Shown piece by piece: positions 55,675-64,000 of a stretch of 64,000 bases of DNA. The number at the start of each line of letters is the position of its first letter. Positions within the stretch are counted from its first letter, which is position 1. The translations under genes and the position numbers were made by a program. Origin of the DNA: Sphaerolaimus hirsutus (Eukaryota; Nematoda; Chromadorea; Monhysterida; Sphaerolaimidae); contig OZ038455.1 of NCBI GenBank assembly GCA_964036195.1, positions 17,749,855 to 17,813,854 of the forward strand, written 5' to 3'. The notes under the pieces are model-generated. The model did not search any database. It was not told where the DNA came from and saw nothing but the letters and a program-made list of their open reading frames with translations.

Positions 55675-55927
55675 TTTCGACGCGAAATCAATCGAACGGT
55701 CTATTTTTCACTTTTCCACAAAATTTTCGCTTTTTATTTCTTATCTGTGAAAGATATGGATTTGTGACAAAAAAAAGTGACACGTCGTGATACAATTTTA
55801 TGTTATTCATGGTTACTTTTTGTTAATCACATGTTTCATTTCTGGCTACATGCCAGAAATGTCTGGCATATGGCCAGAAATCTGAAATATCGATTGACAA
55901 AAACTGTCCCCAAAAAAACGTTTCAAA
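55675..55927. promoter_or_regulatory. Shared divergent promoter region with palindromic GCCAGAAAT motifs
   Basis: 253 bases separate the start codons of the transposase (+) and the large gene (-). At 55838-55881 four half-sites, ATTTCTGGC, GCCAGAAAT, TCTGGC and GCCAGAAAT, are arranged as two back-to-back palindromes. This is a likely binding site that could co-regulate both genes or be bound by an element protein (inference). No TATA box is clear. Confidence 0.55.
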
Positions 55928-58307
55928 ATGGCACACGATGAATCCGTTTTGGGACAAATGCAAAGAATGAACGAAGCGCTAGAGCGGAATTTGGATGGAA
56001 CTGCGCCACTAACGCACAATCAGAAGAGACAAATATTAGCCGCTTTTTTGGCAGTCGGGAACACGTTGTTTTCGTATGATGTGGACAACAACGACGAAGA
56101 ACAAGAGCAGGAACAGCAGAATGCCGCGCAAGAACAGGGTGATCAGGGCAAGAAAAAGTACATGACACCGTATTTACTAGAAAGGGCGCGCTCCAGGGGC
56201 AATTACTGGCGAGCTGTTATTGCCTGCAAGAACACCGATCCAGCATGGTTTTACAAACTGTGCAGGGTTCGTTGTTTCACAATTTCTGTTATTTACGTAA
56301 AATATACAGACGTATATAACATCACTTACTGTGTTGTGACATTTTCATGTTATTGTTTACAACAACATTGCAATCGAACAGTAAACTGATATGTATGAAT
56401 GAACTCAGTTTACCGATAACGTTCACAATGATTACAAATTAATTACAGCTGTGGCCAACTGAATTCGAACAGCTGCACGCGATGCTTACAGCTGTCAACC
56501 CTGAAACTGGTGAACAGTACCTGAGAACACGAGATGAAAGAAGACACATCGCTGTAGTGACAACAGAAATGCGACTGTTTTACTTTCTGTATACATGCGC
56601 AAACGGCCGGGAAGTTGAAGATTGTGCCGGCCAGTCACAGGTGATACCATTTTTCATGCTTTTAGATTGCTTTATAGTTCATTGTATTTTGGAAAAACAT
56701 TTACAGATTTCTGGCGCTACGATTAGAAAGATTATTGACGAAGTGTCCACCAGAATAGTGAAAGTTTTGAAGGACCACTTGAAACCTATGGGGAGTGATT
56801 TAGGGCAAATGAAAGATTTCGCGCAGCAATACTGGAAACTGTGGCAGATGCCGAACTGTGTGGGGAGTCTGGATGGCAAACACATCCGTATTCGCAAACC
56901 CGCTGGTAAGTACATATCATTTTACGCATTCTACTTTTGCCCTCATGTGTGTTGTTTCCAGTAAACATAAACATAGTGAGTCGTATGCAACGTCACGGTA
57001 AACTAAGCGTCGCATTTGCGACGCTTGCGACGCTTGCGACGCGTGCGTCGCCTTCAATCAGAAATAGTCGCCAGTTTACCAAGGTTGCAAATTTTTTTGT
57101 GAAAACGTCGCTTTTCGTCGCATTTTGCGTCGCAAACGTCGCAAAATCGTCGCTTTTGCTTGAGTTTAACCGCAACCCCCACCGATTTGAAAGTAACTTC
57201 ATTTGGGTCATGGGAATGTTGTGCAAATGATTTTTGGATGTACTTGTAGAGAAAAAAATTGCGCTTCTTCTGACGTACCTGGCTTCTCATAAAAGTTATC
57301 CAAAAAAAAGTTATGATTTTTTTTAAAAAAGGGCCAAATTGCGCGACGAAATGGCGACGGTCTGGCGACGGTCTGGCGACTGTAGAAAAATGACTAAATT
57401 CACAGTGATGGGAAACTGTGCAGTGAGGTGGAAATGTTTACAGTTACAAAAGTAAATGAAAAACGCCTTGCAGAGGGTGGAACGAGATACTGGTGCTACA
57501 AGGGCTTCTCGTCGATTATACTGTTCATCAGCGCCAGCGCAGATTTGAAAATTCAGTACGTGGACATCGGTATGCCGGGGTCACAAGCAGATTTACACAG
57601 ACATGGCAGAATGCTTATGGCGCCACCGTGCTTGCTGCCCGGTGCAGATGCCAACCAACCTGCAAATACCATTCCGAGTTATTTTGTGGGTGATCAAGCG
57701 TTCGCGTTGCGCAAGTGGTGTATGGTGCCATATGCGCTGCATGCAGATGACAGCCAGCGACACTTCAACTATCGGTGTGTTTGAATATTGTGAAAGAAGC
57801 GTTGTTTGGTAAAACTGAAATCTAAATTTGACTGCAACTACTGCAGCTTATCCCGAGCTAGGCGCACTGTTGAATGCGTCTTTGGTATTTTGGCTGGCAG
57901 ATGGCGCATACTGATGACCTGTATCGCGATGGAACCGCCACGCGTACAAAGACTGGTTATGGCCTGTTGCCACCTGCACAATTGGCTGCGTGATATCCGC
58001 GGGGAAAGTGCTGCCAACCAATTTGATGAAAATGGCGATGATAAACCACAAGACGACCCGAACGACACTGTTGAGCGAAATGTAAGTTTACCTTGCATAT
58101 TCACTGTTACAATTCAACATCACATAAATTCATTCCCATACACAGCTGCAGTGGCGACCAGTGTACGACAACATGGATACGATCGATAACGTGCCAATCC
58201 GAAGGGACGTTGACGAAAGAGATGCGCGCCCCATCAGGGATGCAATCAAGGAGTGGATGATGACGGACGCCGGTCGTGTTCCGTGGGTGAATCCCGCTGA
58301 CTGCTGA
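55928..58307 (+). CDS. PIF/Harbinger (HARBI1-like) DDE transposase, 6 exons
   Basis: Exons 55928-56266, 56449-56640, 56707-56905, 57474-57774, 57847-58081 and 58146-58307 join in frame to 475 residues. Catalytic residues are visible: D233 in CVGSLDGKHIRI, D317 in FVGDQAFALRKW and E353 in RTVECVFGILAGRWRIL, spaced 36 apart for the second pair as in PIF elements. YKGFSSIILF and YVDIGMPGSQAD also fit the family. The first 110 residues form an acidic, Gln-rich extension before the helix-turn-helix-like region of about 130-205, making it longer than human HARBI1. No stop or frameshift, so activity is possible. The last exon may start at 58152 instead. The enzyme is expected to cut the element ends and insert at a 3-base target. 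Confidence 0.93.
56990..57385. repeat. GCGACG-rich block in transposase intron 3
   Basis: Repeated TTGCGACGC and GTCGCATTT, with CGGTAAACT and AGTTTACC near its left part, and TGGCGACGGTCTGGCGACGG near its right. The same CGTCGC theme marks the left end of the element (42014-42236). It makes intron 3 the longest transposase intron. Confidence 0.65.
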
Positions 58308-59163
58308 ATTTGCAACTACGTTGAATATAAAAATCAAACTGAAATATTTCCGTTGCAGTGGCAGTTAGCATTAAAGTGGCACTGGAATGGTAAACTGATG
58401 TAACAAATACAAAAAATTCATTTTCATGCTATCTGCTACAGCTACACTTCATTTTTCGATTGCAACCGGTTATAATGGTTGTTATGTAGTACACTGTCGT
58501 TGAATGGACAATTTTCATTCACTATTCGATTTTTGGCTGATTTTTTCTTTTTTAATTGTGATTAAATCATAATTCGCAAAGTCTTTCGTTTCACGCCGCG
58601 AAAAATTGTGTGATGTGTGCAGCTAATGTTCCTCTTTCATGTGTGATTTTTTTTTCCGGATTCAGGCTTTCCGTTCACGTGCTAGTGATTTATTTGCGTT
58701 TAAATGAAATAAAATCATAAAAAATCGAAAGTTTATATTTCATGTCCGCTGTGTACACCAATCGATAGCGCAAAGAAAACTGATAATTTAGAACGTTTCA
58801 ATAAACAAAAAAACGTAACAGGTGATTTTATAAAAATTTATTTCCACAAAAAAATGATAAATTCAATAAAAAATCCAATGTTGCACTTAAAAATATTTTA
58901 AAAATTTTGACAACATCTACACAACGTACTGTACACGATGACACAAAAAGATTGCATAAACAATGCTCCGTTCTTCCACAATTAAAGAAATTAGAAATTA
59001 ATGTTTACAGCGTAAATTCACATCACTGGCAAACTTGAAAAAAATAAAGATGGCGGCCTAAACTCCGCCCACTTTTACTATGCGTGAATTTAGCCGGTAA
59101 ACTAAAAAATGGAGTTTACCGCCAGTAAACTGAAAACGCCAGTAAACTAGTGTGCGTGGGGCC
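58308..59163. other. Right subterminal region of the giant element
   Basis: AT-rich non-coding DNA after the transposase stop, with AATAAA at about 58709. The last 75 bases hold four AGTTTAC / GTAAACT motifs, including two CCAGTAAACT copies 14 bases apart, just before the terminal repeat. Confidence 0.6.
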
Positions 59164-59166
59164 ATT

Positions 59167-59320
59167 AACGTTTACGTTTTCCAAAACTACCAGTATTTTA
59201 ACAACACTGGAAAAAAGTGAAGAAAATAGAACGATGGCGTCCGATAGAAGGGCGTCTCCAATAGAAGGGGAGGTAAAAAGTTTACAAAAAATAGTAGGGC
59301 TCTTTTGAAAAAGAAAAACG
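59167..59320. repeat. CAGAGTTG-type repeat interrupted by the giant element, and AGAAGGG fragments
   Basis: 59167-59210 continues the repeat seen at 41900-41959 (ACGTTTACGTTTTCC, then ACCAGTATTTTAACAACACTG). 59228-59275 carries AATAGAAGG pieces of the AATAGAACGG family. Confidence 0.6.
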
Positions 59321-59326
59321 GTATCT

Positions 59327-59572
59327 ATGATGGCGCCATTGGCGCCTGGCGCCCTGTTTTCCAAATGGTGCCGTGGTGCCCTTGGCTCTTGGCGCCCACT
59401 TTCCGTGGCGCCATTGGCGCCTGGCGCGCACTTTCCGAATGGCGCCATGGCGCTCTTGGCGCTTCGTGCTCTTTTCCGGTGGCGCCCTTGGCGCCTGGCG
59501 CCCCGGTTTCCGAATGGCGCCATGGCGCCATTGATGCTTGGCGCCGTTAGTTCTGGCGCTTTTCTATCATTA
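59327..59572. mobile_element. GGCGCC-rich fold-back element
   Basis: GGCGCCATTGGCGCCTGGCG-type arms. The right end GGCGCTTTTCTATCATTA matches the TAGTGATGGAAAAGCGCC end with changes. The long frames on both strands are low-complexity shadows. Confidence 0.65.
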
Positions 59573-60213
59573 AATCGGTGTCGCACATCTCAGATTGGGG
59601 AGTTTTTCAACGGCAGCCCCTTTGTCACTCACTCGGCTATAACTGGGAATTGCTTAACTAAGGGGGGGGGCTATCAAAGGTAATATGGTATAAATTTTCT
59701 TTTTCCATTTTTTATAACACATTCAGGACGAAAATTCAAGCACAAAGTGACAAACATTCCGACCATTTTGACTATGTTGATGAATCGATGAATGAAAGTG
59801 AAAAATATAACTACCGTATTTCTTTTAATAGAAAGGTGCCCTACTATATTGTTCGTCGGCCTTTTTACCTGCCCCTCTATTGGAAGCCGCCCTTGTATTC
59901 CTCGCCATTTTACAGTCATGGTTTTTCAATGTGTTTACATCACAGACTGACTGTAGAATGACAATTCGTAGCGTTCATTCAACATTTGATTTTCAAATAC
60001 CACCAAATCAATGGACTAAAGTGTGCGGATGTAATTAATTCATGTTGGCCATTTTGAGAGGGGGGGATTTCGGGGCGGAATATTTCGAGGAAATACAGTA
60101 TTTGAAATTCTGCTCTTGCGTTATACTTTTTCAAAACACTTTCTACCAGGTGACTCAAAAAATTCTGAACTCGGTTTAAAAAATTCCCTAGAAATGGTTA
60201 CAGTGAAAAACAA

Positions 60214-60669
60214 CTACCGTATTTCCTCGAAATACCCCCGGGGGGTTTATTGTTTCAGAGTGAGAATTTTGAGGGGGGGTTAAACGAGGGGGGGGGGGTA
60301 TTTCGAGGGGGGGGTTTATTATTTCGCCAGAAATTTTTTTGAAAACCAAGTACTAAATTGTCGTCTGAAACGTACGCAGACGTCGAAAATGCAACAAAAA
60401 TCGCCATTTATAAGACTCTAAAGACTTGTATAGGTGTGTAGACGTATAATAATTGTTCTCACATAACAGAGTCATCGTTTTTAACGTGTGTTTTGCATTA
60501 CCCAGATGACAAACCGCAGCCTTTGTCATTTACGTTCTCTATACACTAAATTTGGGGGGGGGTATTTCGAGGGGGGGGGGTTTATAAGTTCATAGTGTCC
60601 ATTTTGAGGGGGGGTATTTCGAGGGGGGGGGGGTATTTCGAGGGGGGGGTATTTCGAGGAAATACGGTA
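60214..60669. mobile_element. CCTCGAAATA-family MITE
   Basis: Ends TACCGTATTTCCTCGAAATA and TTCGAGGAAATACGGTA. It includes the GACGTCGAAAATGCAACAAA and CGTTCTCTATACAC blocks also seen near 13200 and 31250. Confidence 0.8.
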
Positions 60670-61025
60670 TTTCTTTTAACAGAAAAGCACCGTTCCTTTT
60701 TTGCATCCACTTTTTTTACCCGCCGTTCTATTGGAGGCGGCCGTTCTATTCTTTCACCAATTTTTGTCACCAATTTTTTCACAGATTTCACATTTCAACA
60801 TACCCTTTTTAAATGAAGCTTGACCAATATTTTTAGAGCATCAATTTGAGATGTAACGCCAATATGAATGCTTTGAAAATTCTCACCATCAATTTTTGAT
60901 TTATTTTTGTGTTTTGGCACACACCCAACATAATTCCTACATGCCGTTCTATTGGAGGTGCCGTTCTATTGGAGGTGCCGCTCTATTGGATGTATGTATG
61001 CCGTTCTATTAGAAGAAATACGGTA
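60662..61025. mobile_element. MITE with CCGTATTTCTTCTAAT-type ends
   Basis: The left end ACGGTATTTCTTTTAACAG overlaps the right end of the previous MITE. The right end is CCGTTCTATTAGAAGAAATA then CGGTA. The inner GCCGTTCTATTGGAGGTG is repeated three times. A sister fragment is at 61397-61550. Confidence 0.6.
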
Positions 61026-61627
61026 TGTGCTGACTGCTGAGAGATGACACAATGGTCAGAAAATGGCACACTCACCATTCGCAGACAAAAGTATGAACAT
61101 GAAACACCTCTCAAAACCGTTCGAAATGCAATGAATCGATTGTCCAGTCATGAAAACAGGGTGCTTGTAAATATATAGATAGGTATTATATTTTTTCTCA
61201 TGCATTCGAGCGAAAACAAGCGAAATTTTCAAAGTGAGGTAAATATATTTAGCTAAAAAATTACATTCAACATTAAAATTGCCTAAAACAAGGATGTGCA
61301 GAAAAATGAGGATACTTATCCTTACAGTTTCATGCCTTGCGGTTATTCGCACAATAGAGTGCTGTTGTGAGTGTTTTTAACACATTCAAGATGCATTACC
61401 GTATTTCTTCTAATAAATTGGCATACCTCCAAAAGAAGGGCACCTCCTCCAATAGAACGGTAGGTTTTGGCACGTTTAGGCACTCACGAAAAGAATAGAA
61501 CGACGATAGCCTCCATAGAACGGCACCTCCAATAGAACGGCAGGTAGAGCTTACGGTGGAAGATTGCCAAACGACAAAAATATGAAAAATGGACGGTGGG
61601 AACATTCAAAGCATTCAAATAGATACC

Positions 61628-62257
61628 TACCGTAAATGCTCCAATAAGGTGACAGTCGGTTTATTGTTTACAGCAAATTTTTGGGGGTCGCATTGTTGGA
61701 GAGGTCGCTTTATTGGAGAGGGTCGTGTTGTATTTTTATAAAACTCAACAACTCAACTTTTCATTTAACGCGTATGAGCATGGCACCGTAAAGCAATACG
61801 GTAGTTTTCTTGCGAACTGCCCGCCGACCCTCGCGAACTGCCCGCCAGCCCTTAAATCAATCAATCAAATAGGTTTACTTGACTCAGACTTCAAAAGCCA
61901 AATGCAAGTAAAATACAAAATTCATACCCATCGAGTACTCCTATTTTGCGGTCCTAATAGGTGAGTTTGTGCGCGTTGTATACACAATTGGCGTGGGAAT
62001 TGGGCTCTTGTGGGCTCTTGTGAATTGTCTGCTGGCTCTGGCGAACTAGTCGCCAATTTGTCCGTCAAATTAACGGCGTCCAAAGATTGCGACATCGTTT
62101 TTCTTTTTTTTTCTTTTTCTTTTGGGGTCGGATTATTCAAGGGGGTCGGATTATTGGAGAGGGTCGCTTTATACTTACACATCGTGCCAAAGGGGGTCGT
62201 ACTATTGGAGAGGTCACTTTATTGGAGGGGGGTCGTCCTAATAGAGCATTTACGGTA
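61628..62257. mobile_element. MITE with TACCGTAAATGCTC ends
   Basis: TACCGTAAATGCTCCAATAA at the left and AGAGCATTTACGGTA at the right. Inner GGGTCGCTTTATTGGAGAGG units repeat in several positions. Same family as 4488-4846. No gene inside. Confidence 0.75.
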
Positions 62258-62321
62258 TGTAAAATTCAAATTGATGCTCTGCTGTCAAAATATTATACAG
62301 ATCAGGTTTCAATATAAAACT

Positions 62322-62450
62322 ACCGTATTTCCTCGAAATATCCCCAGGGGTTTTTTTCAGAGTGAAAATTTTGAGGGGGTATTTCGAGGGGGGGGGGTTA
62401 TTATTTCGCCAGAAATTTCCGAGACGGATCGTTGTAAAGAATGCTCTATT
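62322..62450. repeat. CCTCGAAATA-family fragment
   Basis: TACCGTATTTCCTCGAAATA followed by G-runs and TTATTATTTCGCCAGAAATT. No mirrored end is seen before the next element. Confidence 0.6.
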
Positions 62451-62567
62451 TCATACCCCAAACTAGTAATAAATGCAGCGAACGAGGTTGCACTTGGACG
62501 TATTAACGTGTATCGCTACACCAACCAGTCTATGCAAATTGGTCCCAATTTATACATCATGTAAATA

Positions 62568-63998
62568 CAGGGTTGGTTTTAGTAAAATTCTTTTTACTAA
62601 AATTGTATTTTATTTTTATTAGAATTGTATTTTATTTTTATTTTATTCATGTTTCATTTTATTTTATTTTATTTTATTCTGAAATGTCATTAATAAAATA
62701 AAATGAAACCATTTTACTAAAATTGTACAAATATTTTACAAAATTTTTACAAAAAATTGAAATCTTGCGTGCAAAACCACAAAACAATGTGCACGCTAGA
62801 AGAATGCAGATGAATAGGAATGTTTTTTGAATGTTGACTTGTGATACGGGTTGCGACATGGGTATTTTGAATTGTGACCCTCGCAAGGGCTGGATAGATA
62901 CATATACCTAATTGCTCCTACAGAGGGAAAGATATCTAGAAAAATTATTTTTGGGGGTTTGGATGGAGGGCTTGGTGGTTCAATATATTGTTTTTTTTCA
63001 TGGTATGGTGTTTTGAGATGTTCTTTTTATGCCTTTTATTGGAGTCCTCGGAAAGCTGCTGAATGTACCCATAGCGCAGCTTAAATACTCACGTAACAAG
63101 ATTAATCACATAAACACATTTCCAGAGAAATCACTTTTTACATAACTAAAATCATGTTTCATAACACTTTCCACCTTTTTACTTTCCAAAAATCACTGAG
63201 AATTGGGAGTTGTCGGGAAATCGGTGATGTTGTCGTTGTTGTTGTCGTTGTCGTTGTTGATGAGGTCGTTGATGGTGATGGTGTTGTCGGTAGTTGTTGT
63301 TTCCTGTGTTTCCAAAATAAAGTTATTAATTAAAATAAATTGTTTGAATGATTTTTATTCTATAAATGAACCTGTTGAATTATTACATAATCCTCACTCA
63401 AAAACATATTTTCTTCAGAAGTTGTAATATGCAATTGTTTTGAGATGTTCTTTTTATGCCTTTTATTGGAGTCCTCGGAAAGCTGCTGAATGTACCCATA
63501 GCGCAGCTTAAATACTCACGTAACAAGATTAATCACATAAACACATTTCCAGAGAAATCACTTTTTACATAACTAAAATCATGTTTCATAACATATGGAA
63601 TGAATAAAATGGGAAAGATCACATGAATTCATGATTTTTAAGGTGAAAATATATAAAAAGATGTGAAAATTTGCAATTTTGAGCAAAAATATATTTCAAT
63701 CACAACAATGAAAGCATTAAGGCACCAGTTCTGCATATTGGCAGCTAGAAACGTAAGCAACAGGATAGAAAACTTATTATATAATTTTACATACACTGGA
63801 GTTTTTGTAAATTTTTACTAAAATTGTACAAAAATTGGATATTTTTGTACAATTTTACTAAAATTTTACAAAAATTCAAATTTTAGTAAAATTTAATTTT
63901 AATTTTATTAATTTTCCATTTTTTTAATTTTTTTATTCTTCAATTCTCCATTTTATTTGTATTTTATTTTTATTTTTTTCTGAGATTTTTCAACCCTG
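62568..63998. mobile_element. hAT-type CAGGGTTGG element at the window edge
   Basis: Ends CAGGGTTGGTTTTAGTAAAA and CTGAGATTTTTCAACCCTG. The outer parts are AAAATAAAAT-rich as in 8138-9167. The centre holds a direct repeat of about 155 bases (63010-63165 and 63438-63593) that starts TTTTGAGATGTTCTTTTTAT. The right flank is cut by the window, so the 8-base duplication cannot be checked. Confidence 0.7.
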
Positions 63999-64000
63999 AT

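Larger units (their letters stand above)
41960..59163. mobile_element. Giant PIF/Harbinger-type transposon (17.2 kb)
   Basis: The left end GTGGCTGTACACGCTAGTTT (41960) and the right end read in reverse, GGCCCCACGCACACTAGTTT (from 59163), are terminal inverted repeats. TAGTTTAC starts 15 bases in from each end. ATT lies at 41957-41959 and 59164-59166. Joining the flanks with one ATT rebuilds GGAAAACGTAAACGTTAAT plus ACCTTTTCC, which matches the uninterrupted repeat at 39533-39560, so the boundaries are supported to the base. Inside are a DDE transposase of the HARBI1/PIF type, a 31-exon gene on the other strand and a nested 4-exon gene. Typical elements of this superfamily are a few kb with two genes (established knowledge), so this one is unusually large. 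Confidence 0.88.

Overview
The window is nuclear DNA from an animal, probably a non-vertebrate. Genes are split by GT-AG introns. One gene encodes a secreted collagen-like protein with extracellular cysteine-rich modules, and most of the sequence is non-autonomous DNA transposons, often nested. I cannot name the species. All gene models were joined by hand from the sequence: splice sites were chosen so that reading frame and phase continue across exons.

Layout. 1-3700: a degenerate short-unit satellite, then AT-rich intergenic DNA. 3706-37613 (+): a gene of about 16 exons for a secreted protein of roughly 732 residues with a signal peptide, Gly-X-Y collagen blocks, a Thr/Pro mucin-like linker, sushi-like modules and C-terminal cysteine-rich modules. 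Its introns are packed with hAT-type elements (8-bp target duplications), TA-flanked elements, fold-back elements and one candidate introner, a mobile element that exactly forms an intron. 37614-41956: more transposons, no gene seen. 41960-59163: the most interesting object, a 17.2-kb element of the PIF/Harbinger superfamily with similar terminal inverted repeats and a 3-bp target duplication (ATT). A related empty site elsewhere in the window confirms its boundaries. 59167-64000: repeats only.

The giant element carries three genes. A 6-exon transposase (475 residues, intact DDE residues, +) and a 31-exon gene (about 1,558 residues, -) start 253 bp apart and diverge from a shared promoter region that holds a four-part palindromic motif. 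A 4-exon gene (208 residues, +) with a C-terminal coiled coil sits inside an intron of the large gene. All three frames are open throughout, so the copy looks young or under selection. The heptamer AGTTTAC or its complement, which is also part of the terminal repeat, occurs about 40 times across the element. Short MITEs with matching ends lie elsewhere in the window and, in two cases, in introns of the element itself. I infer that the large protein and the small coiled-coil protein act with the transposase or in element maintenance, but I recognise no family for either.
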